Positions 44,712 to 54,613 of a stretch of 64,000 bases of DNA are shown here, one piece after another; positions within the stretch are counted from its first letter, which is position 1, and each line of letters opens with the position of its first letter. This stretch comes from an uncultured Mycoplasma sp. (GTDB taxonomy: Bacteria > Bacillota_I > Bacilli_A > RF39 > UBA660): the NCBI GenBank assembly GCA_902493595.1, contig CABUPU010000002.1:105079-169078 (forward strand), written 5' to 3'. The position numbers and the translations under genes are program-made. Below the pieces are notes generated by a model. The model saw nothing but the letters and a program-made list of their open reading frames with translations. It ran no database searches and was not told where the DNA came from.

Positions 44712-45647
44712 ATGAAATCAAAATATGGAGACATAAAATTAAATACTAAAGATTATATTGCTTGGGATAATATTGAAATAGAAACAAGTGCATTACCTTT
44801 TAAAGAACACATTTTTAATAGTAGTATAGAAGATGATATTACAATTCCAAAGTTTTCTAAAAAATATTCTAAAGATGATGTTTTTATGCTTACTCACGAT
44901 TTTTTTGCTACTCTTGATAAAGAAATATTCAAAAAGTTTTTAAGTATGTTTAAAGTAAGAAGCAATAACGTAATATTCACTAAAAAAGATTTAAAGGATA
45001 TAGAAGGTTTCACTACTATAAAAAATGGAAATATATATATCACTGTTAATCAAAAAAATACTATTGAAGACGTATATACTCTTGTTCACGAATATGGGCA
45101 CGCATTATCAATGATTTCAAATTTCGAGGCTGATAAACTGCATTATTATAGAGAGATAGAAAGTAAATTTCTAGAACTATTATCATGCCTTTACTTAATG
45201 AAAATTATTAATGAAGATGAGACAGCAAAATTAATTAATATGTACTGTGTTACAAATCAAAACACAAGTGATCAAACTTTGTTAAAATACCAAATATATG
45301 ATTTTATGAAGGAAGAAAACATTTTTTCATATGATAACTTATTATATAAAAAAATATTTCAAAATTTAATAGATAAGGACAAGTTTAATTACGATGAGTT
45401 TCATATGTACTTAAAATATATTTATTCTAATCCGTTTACATATCAAGCAAGTTATGCAATAAGTGATTTATATACATATGGTCTTTATGATGTTTATCTA
45501 ACTGACCCTGAAAAAGCCTTTTATCTTTATAAAAAAATTTTATGTAAAGATAATAAATCAAAAAAATATTTAGAGAGTATAGGAGTACCTATTAGTTACG
45601 GAGAAAATGTTAGAAAACTAATTAGAAAGAAAGATGATAATGAATAA
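44712..45647 (+). CDS. Miniature M3-like metallopeptidase, copy 1
   Basis: 311 residues. The zinc motif is TLVHEYGHALSMI at about residue 125, with the third ligand in EIESKFLELLSC, as in M3 oligoendopeptidases (PepF). The N-terminal helical half of M3 enzymes is largely missing (family about 600 residues), leaving the catalytic core. GGAGAT precedes the ATG. It overlaps its paralog by 8 bases. Confidence 0.8.
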   Translation: MKSKYGDIKLNTKDYIAWDNIEIETSALPFKEHIFNSSIEDDITIPKFSKKYSKDDVFMLTHDFFATLDKEIFKKFLSMFKVRSNNVIFTKKDLKDIEGFTTIKNGNIYITVNQKNTIEDVYTLVHEYGHALSMISNFEADKLHYYREIESKFLELLSCLYLMKIINEDETAKLINMYCVTNQNTSDQTLLKYQIYDFMKEENIFSYDNLLYKKIFQNLIDKDKFNYDEFHMYLKYIYSNPFTYQASYAISDLYTYGLYDVYLTDPEKAFYLYKKILCKDNKSKKYLESIGVPISYGENVRKLIRKKDDNE

Positions 45648-46605
45648 TATTTTATTAGTAGAAAAAAATAATATTAATGAAAATGATAAACTTTTATCAA
45701 AACTATTTTTAAAAAATCGAATATATTTAGATAATTTACAAGTGGAAAATTCACTTTGTTATGAAGATATGCTCGCAACCTTTTTAAGGGAAAATAAATT
45801 TAAATTTTCGGATGATGAAGTTTTTAATCAAAGAGTTAATGTGAAAATGCTTTTTGAAATAGTATATGAATTTTTTAGAAATCTTGATAGTGAAATGTTT
45901 ACCGATTTCTTTAACTTATTTGCAAATAACAAAAAAAATCTTATATTTGTGCCCGTTAGTCCCACTAAGTCATGTGTAGGTATTACTTATCAAAGAAAAG
46001 ATGATGTAGTAATTAAAATGAATAGATATAAGACTATCAAAGATATTTTTACATTAGTTCATGAATATGGACATGCTATAAATATGAAGAAAAATCCCGA
46101 TTCATATTATGATCCAGTTCATCAAAACTTCGAAGAAATTGAAAGTGTTTTCTTAGAACTGATATTATGTGATTACTTAGAAAAACAAGGTTTCGATAAA
46201 GAAGACATTGATACAATGAAAATTCAAATAATTGAAGATTTAACAAGTGATGTAGAAAATGTTTATTTTAAATATAAAATTAATAAATTTATGCATGAGG
46301 AACAAATTAAAAATATTGATAGTAATTTTTTTAAAGAATTATATCAAAAAAGAAATATTACTAAAGAAGAATTAAGAAAAGTATATAAATGTTCTTTTGA
46401 GGAAATTATTAAATATGTTATAAGTACTTTTTATTCTTTAGAGTTATATGATTTATTTTTACATAATAAAGATTTAGCTTTAAAATACTACAAAGAAATT
46501 ATTTCATTAAAACTATGCTCTATTTCTGATTATATTGATGTCATGGAAAGCAAATTTATTGTTCCTAATGAAAGTGATGCATTTATAAGAACATTAAAAA
46601 AATAA
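45640..46605 (+). CDS. Miniature M3-like metallopeptidase, copy 2
   Basis: About 321 residues; ATG 45640 or the in-frame ATG two codons earlier. It has FTLVHEYGHAINMKKN and FEEIESVFLELILCDYLE, the same catalytic core as the previous gene, and similar C-terminal helices (KFMHEEQIKN, YYKEIISL). It is a tandem duplication with clear divergence. Both keep all zinc ligands, so both are probably active cytoplasmic peptidases. Confidence 0.8.
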   Translation: MNNILLVEKNNINENDKLLSKLFLKNRIYLDNLQVENSLCYEDMLATFLRENKFKFSDDEVFNQRVNVKMLFEIVYEFFRNLDSEMFTDFFNLFANNKKNLIFVPVSPTKSCVGITYQRKDDVVIKMNRYKTIKDIFTLVHEYGHAINMKKNPDSYYDPVHQNFEEIESVFLELILCDYLEKQGFDKEDIDTMKIQIIEDLTSDVENVYFKYKINKFMHEEQIKNIDSNFFKELYQKRNITKEELRKVYKCSFEEIIKYVISTFYSLELYDLFLHNKDLALKYYKEIISLKLCSISDYIDVMESKFIVPNESDAFIRTLKK

Positions 46606-46630
46606 TTTGAGTTTTTCAAATTATTTTTTT
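46601..46630. terminator. Bidirectional terminator
   Basis: AATAATTTGA and TCAAATTATT around GTTTT, with A-run and T-run flanks. It lies between convergent genes. Confidence 0.85.
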
Positions 46631-46652
46631 ATATTTAACTAAACAAAAATTA

Positions 46653-47732
46653 TTAACTCCCATAGATATTAAGGATTATTCCAATACTTATCATACTAAC
46701 AAGTAGTGAACTTCCACCATAAGAGAAAAATGGAAGTGTTACTCCAGTAACTGGTATAAGTGAGGTAACTACACATAAATTAAGGGATGCCTGAAGTATT
46801 ATTTGCATGCCAAGTCCAAATGATAAATATTTAGCAAATAAATCACTTTGTTTTAATGATATTTTTAAAATAATATAAAATAAACTAACAAATAAAACTA
46901 TTACACTTATTGCTCCGACAAGGCCAAATTCCTCACAAATAATAGCAAATATAAAATCAGTTTGAGGTTCAGGAAGGTAAAATTGTTTTTGAATAGATTT
47001 ACCAAAACCAAGGCCTAATAATCCTGCAGGACCTATAGCATAAAGTGATTGAATAATTTGATAACCACTACCTAAGGGATCAGACCATGGATTCAAAAAA
47101 GATATGATTCTTTTAAGTCGATATGGTGCAATAATAATAAGTCCTGCTATTCCTAAAATTCCTAATATACCTAATGAAGCAAAAAATTTTAGTTTTACAC
47201 CACTTATAAATAAAATAAGCATAAGTGATAAAACAATAACCATTCCTGTACCAAAATCAGGTTCTAGCATGATAAGTCCAAAGAACAAGAAAATAATTCC
47301 CAAAACTGGTAATATACTTTTTTTAATATCATTTAAGTTATTTTGATTTTTCTCTAAATATTTTGAAAGAAAAATAATTAAACTTACTTTAGCTATTTCA
47401 CTAGGTTGAAGACCAAATGGTCCTATTTTAAACCAACTTCTTGAACCATTTCTTAAAGTTCCTAAACCTGGAATCAAAACTAATATTAACAAAATAAAGC
47501 TTATCAAAAAAATCTTATTTGCATGTTTTTTATATAAATTATAATCTATTTTTCTTACAATAAACATACACAAAAAACTAATAATAAAAAATACAAATTG
47601 TAATTTTGCAAAATGAAAAGCATCATTAAATTTATATTCAGCCCAAACGCTTGAAGCCGAATATATCATAATGATGCCATATAATGCCATTAAAGTAACA
47701 ATAATTAAAAGTAATATATTTAACTTTTTCAT
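46653..47732 (-). CDS. ftsW: SEDS-family peptidoglycan glycosyltransferase FtsW/SpoVE
   Basis: About 359 residues from ATG 47732 (an upstream in-frame GTG at 47753 overlaps the ABC gene). Ten hydrophobic spans; GSRSWFKIGPFGLQPSEIAK, PEPQTDFIFAIICEEFGLVG and TGVTLPFFSYGGSSLL are SEDS signatures. The QTDFIFA form favours FtsW or SpoVE over RodA. TATAAT 7 bases before the ATG suggests a leaderless message. It needs a class B PBP partner that is not in the window. Confidence 0.9.
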   Translation of the reverse strand: MKKLNILLLIIVTLMALYGIIMIYSASSVWAEYKFNDAFHFAKLQFVFFIISFLCMFIVRKIDYNLYKKHANKIFLISFILLILVLIPGLGTLRNGSRSWFKIGPFGLQPSEIAKVSLIIFLSKYLEKNQNNLNDIKKSILPVLGIIFLFFGLIMLEPDFGTGMVIVLSLMLILFISGVKLKFFASLGILGILGIAGLIIIAPYRLKRIISFLNPWSDPLGSGYQIIQSLYAIGPAGLLGLGFGKSIQKQFYLPEPQTDFIFAIICEEFGLVGAISVIVLFVSLFYIILKISLKQSDLFAKYLSFGLGMQIILQASLNLCVVTSLIPVTGVTLPFFSYGGSSLLVSMISIGIILNIYGS

Positions 47733-47745
47733 TACTATAATTATA

Positions 47746-50103
47746 TTATTCACTACGAAGTGATATTACTGGATCTTTTTTACTAGCAATTTTCGAAGGA
47801 ATTAATCCTGCGATAAAGCTTAAAAAAATACTCATTAGTACTAAAATGATACAAGCACAAAAAGATAAGTGTGTAATATTAGCCACAGATGATAAATTAT
47901 ATACTATCTTATCCACTACTTTATTTAATAAAAGCGTTAAAAGTATTCCTAAACTGCCAGCAAAAGCACCCTCAATTATAGTTTCCGCATTAAATATTCT
48001 GCTTATGTCTTTTTTACTAGCACCAATTGCTCTTAAGATGCCGATTTCCTTAGTCCTTTCAAGTACACTAATATAAGTAATAATAGCAATCATAATTGAC
48101 GAAACAATTAAACTTATGGCAACAAATGCCACTAAAATATAGGTAATAACATTTATTATTGTATTTATCCCATTCATTAGAATTTTAACAAAATCAGTAT
48201 ACAATATTTTATCATCTTCTATGGCTTCTTCATTATATTTATTTAAAATTCCTTCAATTTTTTCTTTAGCTTCAAAATTTTTTGGATAAATATTTATTTT
48301 TGTAGGATTATTAATATCACTTATGCCGAGTAAAGTACATATATCATCATAATTAAAATTATCATCAAATTTTTGATTTGTTAAAATATTAATATCTTTA
48401 TTTTGAAGTTGCTCTTTTACAATATCCTCTTCTAATGTTTTAGATACAATATAATTAGCTAAAGCTTTTGTATAACCAATGTACCCGCTTGAATCATTTA
48501 TTGCACTATTTTTTATTTTTAAAATTCCAACAATGCTTATATCTTCTTTATTTTGAATTATTCTATTTAAATATTCTTTATCATTACTTTTATTTTCCCA
48601 AACACCACTAACTTTTTCATAGTAATCTGGAGTAATTAATAATTTATATTTTTCATTAACAATATTTTCATAACTAATGCTTAAATCTGGTTTATCTTTT
48701 TTATTTAAGTAGTCATTTATATTAAAGTCCTTTATTAAATTAAGAGCATAAATAATACTTAAGGGTATTTGCCCATCAGCATCTACTACTAATACAAGTT
48801 CATTATATTTTTCAGGATATTTTCCATATAATAAATCATATTGTTCATTTATTAAATCATTATTATCAATAAGTTCACTAAAAATGGAGGTTTCATAGTT
48901 ATCTACAATACTGCTAATCTTCTTTTGAGTTTTAAAATTATATATTTCTAAATTAACATTATATGAATATTTAATATCCAAAACAAAGTCATTAATATTT
49001 TGAATATTATTATCAAGAGCATTTTTAAATTTTGTTAAATTATTAATTTTTAAATAGTTCTTTTTTTGAACATAAGGGTTATTTGATATATCATCATATA
49101 TACATAAGATATTTTTTTTACACTTTTTATTTTCGGTTTCACTATTATTATTTCCAATAATTAAACCATAATTGGGTTCATTTTTAGATATTGTAATTGG
49201 ATAAGATGCAAGTGTTTCTCTTTCAGTTTTATCAATGTAATTTGTTGCTCCTGAAGATAAAGATAAAATTAAGGCAATACCTATAATGCCTATTGATCCT
49301 GCAAAAGAAACTAACATTGTTCTAAATTTTTTAGTAAGTAAATTATTAAATGACAAAGATAAAGATGTAAAAAAACTCATTGATTTATTTTTTATTTTAC
49401 TCGTTTTTTCTTTCTTCATTTCATCTACATATGGATTAGTATCATTTATAATAACTCCATCTTTAAGTGATATAATTCTATCAGAGTAAAGGCTTGCAAG
49501 CTCATTATTATGAGTTACCATTATTACAAGTTTTTCTTTAGAAATATTTTTTAAAATCTTCATTATTTGAACCGATGTTTCACTATCGAGTGCCCCAGTG
49601 GGTTCGTCTGCTAAAATAATATCTGGATTAGTAACAAGTGCTCTTGCAATAGCAACTCTTTGCATCTGACCTCCAGAAAGTTGAGTTGGTTTTTTATTTA
49701 AATGTTCTATTAAACCAACATCCTCCAAAACTTTTTTTGCTCTTTTAATTCTTTCTTTTTTAGTAATACCACTTATAGTTAATGCTAAAATTACATTAGA
49801 AAGAACTGTTTGATGGGAAATTAAATTATAATTTTGAAATACAAAGCCAATTTTTTTATTACGATATGCATCCCATGAAGCATCTTTATAATTCTTTGTG
49901 CTTACACCATCAATTATTAAGTCTCCTGAGGTATATTTATCAAGTCCCCCAATAATATTTAATAGTGTTGTTTTCCCTGAACCACTTGGACCTAAAATAG
50001 AAACAAATTCACTTTTCCTAAAAGATAAATTGACATTGTCTAAGGCTTTTTGTTTAAAATTTTTGCCATCATAAATTTTTGTAATATTTTCTAGTTTTAA
50101 CAT
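47746..50103 (-). CDS. MacB/FtsX-type ABC exporter, ATPase fused to permease
   Basis: 785 residues. ATPase (1-230): Walker A LGPSGSGKTTLLNIIGGLD, signature TQLSGGQMQRVAIARAL, Walker B IILADEPTGALDS, H-loop MVTHNN. Permease: first span near 265-290, a ~350-residue extracellular domain with CKKNILC, then three spans with the FtsX block ILRAIGASKKDISRIFNAE. Type VII ABC systems move peptides, lipoproteins or transmit force across the membrane. Usually ATPase and permease are separate in Firmicutes; a fused form is common in this lineage type. No regulator adjacent. Confidence 0.92.
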   Translation of the reverse strand: MLKLENITKIYDGKNFKQKALDNVNLSFRKSEFVSILGPSGSGKTTLLNIIGGLDKYTSGDLIIDGVSTKNYKDASWDAYRNKKIGFVFQNYNLISHQTVLSNVILALTISGITKKERIKRAKKVLEDVGLIEHLNKKPTQLSGGQMQRVAIARALVTNPDIILADEPTGALDSETSVQIMKILKNISKEKLVIMVTHNNELASLYSDRIISLKDGVIINDTNPYVDEMKKEKTSKIKNKSMSFFTSLSLSFNNLLTKKFRTMLVSFAGSIGIIGIALILSLSSGATNYIDKTERETLASYPITISKNEPNYGLIIGNNNSETENKKCKKNILCIYDDISNNPYVQKKNYLKINNLTKFKNALDNNIQNINDFVLDIKYSYNVNLEIYNFKTQKKISSIVDNYETSIFSELIDNNDLINEQYDLLYGKYPEKYNELVLVVDADGQIPLSIIYALNLIKDFNINDYLNKKDKPDLSISYENIVNEKYKLLITPDYYEKVSGVWENKSNDKEYLNRIIQNKEDISIVGILKIKNSAINDSSGYIGYTKALANYIVSKTLEEDIVKEQLQNKDINILTNQKFDDNFNYDDICTLLGISDINNPTKINIYPKNFEAKEKIEGILNKYNEEAIEDDKILYTDFVKILMNGINTIINVITYILVAFVAISLIVSSIMIAIITYISVLERTKEIGILRAIGASKKDISRIFNAETIIEGAFAGSLGILLTLLLNKVVDKIVYNLSSVANITHLSFCACIILVLMSIFLSFIAGLIPSKIASKKDPVISLRSE

Positions 50104-50119
50104 AAATACCTCCTTGCAC

Positions 50120-50148
50120 TAAAAAATAGAAGTTAAATCTAACTCCTA
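50120..50148 (-). terminator. Terminator of the SDR gene
   Basis: On the - strand AGGAGTTA pairs with TAACTTCT, followed by ATTTTTT. Confidence 0.65.
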
Positions 50149-50208
50149 CTTATACTTTTACATCCAAACTAATAATATCAAAAATAATTTTAAAAGTAAA
50201 TAGATTTT

Positions 50209-50940
50209 TTATGCTGCGGTAAATCCACCATCTACAGATACAATGTCTCCAGTAATAAATGAAGCTTCATCGCTTAATAAAAAGCATATTAAACTAGCTA
50301 CTTCATTATCTTTGCCAAGTCTTCCCATTGGAATACTTTCTGCCATTGCAGTTTTATATTCACTTGGAACATCTTTTAAAATTGGTGTATCCACATATCC
50401 TGGAGCAACAGCATTTACTCTAATATTATCTCTTGCATAAGTTAAAGCTAAACTTCTTGTCATATTATTAATGGCACCTTTACTTACAGAATATGCAAAT
50501 GCTGAATTAGTGCCTACAACTCCAAACATTGAGGATGTATTAACAATGGCGCCACCACCATTTTCTAGCATAGAGCTAATTACATACTTATTAAATAAAA
50601 ATATACCATTTTGATTAACACTAATAACTTTATTATAATCTTCATATGAAAGTTCATGTGGCTTATTAGCACTTCCACCAATACCTGCATTAGCAACTAA
50701 ATAATCAATTTTATGATAATTTTCTAAGGTTACCTTTACTACTCTTTTTACATCTTCTTCATTTGAAACATCACATTTAATGCCATAACATTTACTACCT
50801 AAATATGAAGCAATATCCTCAATATTGTCATTTATATCCGCAATAACTACTGTAACACCTTTTAAAATAAGTTTTTTTGCTGTAGCTAAACCTATTCCAC
50901 TTGCACCTCCTGTAACTATTGCAACTTTCCCTTCAAACAT
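50209..50940 (-). CDS. Short-chain dehydrogenase/reductase
   Basis: 243 residues, classical SDR: VTGGASGIGLATAKK (cofactor loop), DINDN (acidic residue after strand 2, favouring NAD), NAGIGG, catalytic Ser in VNTSSMFGV and YSVSKGAINN, and AVAPGYVDTPI. FabG-like, but with the NAD-type Asp it may act on a sugar, alcohol or steroid instead. Substrate unknown. Confidence 0.9.
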   Translation of the reverse strand: MFEGKVAIVTGGASGIGLATAKKLILKGVTVVIADINDNIEDIASYLGSKCYGIKCDVSNEEDVKRVVKVTLENYHKIDYLVANAGIGGSANKPHELSYEDYNKVISVNQNGIFLFNKYVISSMLENGGGAIVNTSSMFGVVGTNSAFAYSVSKGAINNMTRSLALTYARDNIRVNAVAPGYVDTPILKDVPSEYKTAMAESIPMGRLGKDNEVASLICFLLSDEASFITGDIVSVDGGFTAA

Positions 50941-51013
50941 AATCCACCTTCCTATTCTTACATAAAAAATTATACTAGATTTTTAAAAAAATGTCTATAA
51001 AAAAAACAGAAAA

Positions 51014-51685
51014 TTACTTCTCATGTTTTTTTAATTTTAAATATGGATTAGATGCCATTTTTTCATAATCTAAAGTACTTTTTTCAATAGACATCTCTCT
51101 TAAATAAGCATCTAAATTTGCTTTTTTCATTTGTTCACAAACTTTTTTGAGTGCATTATATTTTTCAAGAATCATTTTTACTTGTTCAGTATTACCAGTA
51201 AGTTTATTATCAAGAAGATTATTTATAAGCATAAGAATTCTAAAATCTATAGCCCTAATTAAATTATTATTTATAGGTTCAGAACATATAAATTCATTTC
51301 CATAATGAGTTGTATTTCGATATGCTCTAACATTATTAGAAATAATAAAATCAACATTATGTGGTACTAAAGGATCATATTCATCTTCATCTTTATAAAG
51401 GTCTTTAAGACCAACAACAGACAAAGATATCCCATCATTACCATTAATATGGCTTGTTATATCATCACTTAATTTCAAAAATTTATCAGTGAAGTTTTTA
51501 ACTCCTAAACTATGTAACTCTCCAATTGGTAATAAACCATGTTTTACTATTGAGGGTGCATTTTGATAATCTGAATTATGATGATACCTTGCATTTTTTA
51601 TATCTATTGATTTAATTTTTGATTCTTCAATAGACTCTTTAATATACTCTAATGCATCTTTTGCTTCGAGATATATTTTATGCAT
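51014..51685 (-). CDS. Hypothetical protein, possibly ADP-ribosyltransferase-like fold
   Basis: 223 residues. The N-terminal half reads ARYHHNSDYQNAPSIVKHGL, then DGISLSVVGLKDLY, VDFIISNNVRAYRNTTHYGN and EFICSEPI. An H-x-S/T start, the 'nuisance' phrase SIVKHGLLPIG, and a late Glu-containing strand recall ART/Tpt1/DarT-type folds, but I cannot place catalytic residues with confidence. The rest is helical. It overlaps ackA by 8 bases, so it is co-translated with it. Confidence 0.45.
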   Translation of the reverse strand: MHKIYLEAKDALEYIKESIEESKIKSIDIKNARYHHNSDYQNAPSIVKHGLLPIGELHSLGVKNFTDKFLKLSDDITSHINGNDGISLSVVGLKDLYKDEDEYDPLVPHNVDFIISNNVRAYRNTTHYGNEFICSEPINNNLIRAIDFRILMLINNLLDNKLTGNTEQVKMILEKYNALKKVCEQMKKANLDAYLREMSIEKSTLDYEKMASNPYLKLKKHEK

Positions 51686-52919
51686 TAATTTTCTTTTCTA
51701 GCACCCTAACATTTTTTCTATCTTTAATTATATTATAAGTATCATTTAATATCATATATTCTTCATCAGTGGGAATTACTAAACAGTCAAATGTAGAACC
51801 AAATAAATTTGATATCATTCCTTCATGAATATCTTTAAAACTTGCAATTTGATTATTCATTTCTTCATCAAGTGTAACACCTAAACAAGAAATTTTTTCC
51901 ATAATATCTTTTCTTAAATTGCAAGCATTTTCACCACAACCAGCAGTAAATACTAGAGCATTAACATTTCCACTAAGTTCTACATAATAATTTGCTATAT
52001 ATTTAGCAATTGAATTTTCCATTATCTTTATAGCATTAACGGCATTTTCATCGCCACTTTCCGCAAGTGCAGTTACATCTCTAAAGTCATTTTTACCACA
52101 CATTCCTAAAAGACCACTTTTCTTATTTAATATTTCATTAATTTCAGCTATAGTAAGTCCTCTTTCTTTACTAATATAATCTATAATTGATGGATCTATT
52201 GAACCACATCTAGTTCCCATAACAAGTCCATCTAAAGGAGTAAGTCCCATTGAGGTATCATAGCATTTTCCATTTTTTATACATGATACACTGGCACCTG
52301 ATCCTATATGACAAATAATTGCATTTACATTTTCTCCATAAATACCCTTAAGTCTTTCAGTTATATATCTATGAGATGTTCCATGAAAGCCATATTTTCT
52401 TACACCATTTTCAGTATACCAAGAATATGGTACAGCATATAAATAGTTTTCTTTAGGCATTGTTTGATGAAAAGATGTATCAAATACCGCTACCTGAGGT
52501 ACACTAGGCATAATTTTAGTTATACTCGAAATACCCGCAAGTTCTCCTGGATGATGAAGTGGACCAAGTTTAGTTAGTGTTTTAATATTTTCAAAAACTT
52601 CTTCATCAATAAGTACAGAACTATCATAAAATTCTCCTCCATGAAGTATTCTATGACCTACACCAGCAATCTCACTTATATCATTAATAAAATGATCTTG
52701 CAATAGTTCTTCCATCATTACATTTGCAGCACATTCATGATCTAATATTTCTTTAGACTTTTTAATCTTTTGACCATTAAATTTAAGTGTATATGAGCTA
52801 TCACCCTCACCTATTTTTTCCACTATTCCATTAACTATTTCAATATTATCAGGCATCTCATAAAGTGAAAATTTAAGTGAAGAACTTCCAGCATTTATTA
52901 TTAAATATTTTTCTTTCAT
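51678..52919 (-). CDS. ackA: Acetate kinase
   Basis: About 413 residues from ATG 52919 (GGGGGAAAT upstream). ASKHA fold: INAGSSSLKFSLYE, GHRILHGGEFY, VFDTSFHQTMP, the phosphate loop GFHGTSHRYITERL, HIGSGASVS, and FTAGCGENA. It makes ATP from acetyl phosphate in fermentation. pta is not in the window. Confidence 0.97.
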   Translation of the reverse strand: MKEKYLIINAGSSSLKFSLYEMPDNIEIVNGIVEKIGEGDSSYTLKFNGQKIKKSKEILDHECAANVMMEELLQDHFINDISEIAGVGHRILHGGEFYDSSVLIDEEVFENIKTLTKLGPLHHPGELAGISSITKIMPSVPQVAVFDTSFHQTMPKENYLYAVPYSWYTENGVRKYGFHGTSHRYITERLKGIYGENVNAIICHIGSGASVSCIKNGKCYDTSMGLTPLDGLVMGTRCGSIDPSIIDYISKERGLTIAEINEILNKKSGLLGMCGKNDFRDVTALAESGDENAVNAIKIMENSIAKYIANYYVELSGNVNALVFTAGCGENACNLRKDIMEKISCLGVTLDEEMNNQIASFKDIHEGMISNLFGSTFDCLVIPTDEEYMILNDTYNIIKDRKNVRVLEKKINA

Positions 52920-52985
52920 ATTTCCCCCAATCAATATAATTATTTTACTATATTTTACTTATTCAGTCAATTTATTTTACGCCAT

Positions 52986-53020
52986 TAAAAATATGGTCTG
53001 CAAAAATTACACACCATATT
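52986..53020 (-). terminator. Terminator-like hairpin downstream of the surface protein gene
   Basis: On the - strand AATATGGT and ACCATATT form an 8-bp stem, then TTTTAAT. A second hairpin, ATTATCAG with CTGATAAT, lies at 53073-53094 without a T-run. Confidence 0.55.
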
Positions 53021-53095
53021 ATACAAAATAAAATTTTTACATTGCCAAATTCCTTACCTTACCCAACAACAAATTATCAGAGAACCCTGATAATA

Positions 53096-54568
53096 TTAAT
53101 TCCCTGATATCGTGTAAACATCATTATATGTTCCATTGCCCGATAACTTGACTTTAGAGGATAGAGAAACGACAGGACGGACGCCATAGCGGACGCCAGG
53201 AGAGTCAAAGCTAGAGCCATCCTCAGGAGGAACAATAACCTCATAAGGAGTTTGACCAGGAGAAGCTTCAAGAGCACCCGATGAAGAGGCAATAAACTCA
53301 AGAGCACCAAACTTACCATAACCAGTTTTAGTAATGAAACCACAAGGCGACCCCGACCAATAAGTTTGGTTTGTATACAAGTAATAAGAGCTATTATCTG
53401 TTGTACCTTTTCCTCCCGCCATTGCTACTTCATCCGCCGTTATAAGTCCCACTGGATATTCTAATTTTTTATTTCCTATACTACTTCCTTTTGATGTGAA
53501 TTTATCCCTTTCATTAGGACAAGTTAATATTGGTTCTTCCTTACCAGGATTTTGGCTATCGTGAAATAATCTTTTATCTGCTCCATAGGAAGTAACTGGA
53601 GGATCTAGTTTTGATATGATTCTATCATTACAGAATATTTGATCTGTTATTTGTGTTCCTGTTTTATTTAAATCAGTATAATTTGCATACCAATCTTCTA
53701 GGTATGTTTTTATATCACTACTTTGACTTGTTCCATATTGCTCTCCTATTGTATACATATATCCTACATATGCTTCACTATCATAATTTGAATTAAATGG
53801 ACTATTTCCTAATGAAGTATCTTCTGTTTTTATTACCTTTGTACTTTCTGTTGGTGGTGTTATGCCACTATAAATCATTCTAATTGAATTATCTCCATTT
53901 ATTCTAATTATTCGCCAATATATAGCATCACCACTTGATGCTATTTTTGTGCATGAATTACCTGTATCCGTGGCAGATATAGTACCATTCTTACAATTAT
54001 ACATATCTTTAGTATACTTACCATATTTTAACCAGTTATTATCTACTGCTCCCCTGAAATAATAGGATGTTCCTAAATCATCTTTTGCTGAATACATTCC
54101 TTCATTTGTTGTTGTCACTGTTGAAAAATCGGGTGTTGTTGATGTAGTTCTTCCTTCAATATATGCTTTTGCTTCATCTACTGTTGGTGCTCCACCGCCA
54201 TTATCCAAAAGAATTTTTTCATAACCTTTTGGTTCAAAATAATAATCGAAATATAAATAACAGCTATCAGTACCTATAAATGAAAAACTAACCTTACCTA
54301 AAACACTATCATAATCACCAATTACACCATTATTTTTACAATAACTTTTATCTCTATTTAATACGTAATTTCCTTTAGGTATATCTTTTGAATTTGATTT
54401 TGTATAATCAGTTGCTCCATTTTCTTTAATCATTATTGCTAAATTATTTTGTTTTCTTTTTTTAGTTTTAATTACTTTATTTTTATTTTGATAAATATTA
54501 TAAGTTAAAAATATACTTCCAATTAAAATAAGAACTATTAAAATTACATATACTTTTTTATTTTTCAT
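53096..54568 (-). CDS. Surface-anchored protein, paralog of the 12894 product
   Basis: About 490 residues from ATG 54568 (TTGGAG upstream). One N-terminal membrane segment (VYVILIVLILIGSIFLTYN) anchors an extracellular domain with YYFRGAVDNNWLKYG, YWRIIRINGDNSIRMIYSG, YPVGLITADEVAMAGG, YLYTNQTYWSGSP and GVRPVVSLSSKVKL. The family looks like DUF6273-type or C-type-lectin-like domains. The last ~80 codons (53096-53345) change composition, using CGC, CGT, GTC, GGC and TCG codons that are rare in the rest of the gene. Upstream lies a promoter between 20-bp inverted repeats. Confidence 0.75.
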   Translation of the reverse strand: MKNKKVYVILIVLILIGSIFLTYNIYQNKNKVIKTKKRKQNNLAIMIKENGATDYTKSNSKDIPKGNYVLNRDKSYCKNNGVIGDYDSVLGKVSFSFIGTDSCYLYFDYYFEPKGYEKILLDNGGGAPTVDEAKAYIEGRTTSTTPDFSTVTTTNEGMYSAKDDLGTSYYFRGAVDNNWLKYGKYTKDMYNCKNGTISATDTGNSCTKIASSGDAIYWRIIRINGDNSIRMIYSGITPPTESTKVIKTEDTSLGNSPFNSNYDSEAYVGYMYTIGEQYGTSQSSDIKTYLEDWYANYTDLNKTGTQITDQIFCNDRIISKLDPPVTSYGADKRLFHDSQNPGKEEPILTCPNERDKFTSKGSSIGNKKLEYPVGLITADEVAMAGGKGTTDNSSYYLYTNQTYWSGSPCGFITKTGYGKFGALEFIASSSGALEASPGQTPYEVIVPPEDGSSFDSPGVRYGVRPVVSLSSKVKLSGNGTYNDVYTISGN

Positions 54569-54613
54569 AATATCACTCCAATCCCTTATAAACACTGGGG
54601 TCATTTTTCTCTT

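Noticed and set aside
53077..53343. Leu-rich frame within the surface protein gene tail
   Set aside because: Shadow frame of the GC-richer C-terminal segment; no start signals.
53096..53345. Diversity-generating retroelement variable region
   Set aside because: The tail has the GVRPV ending seen in lectin-like variable proteins, but there is no reverse transcriptase or template repeat in the window.
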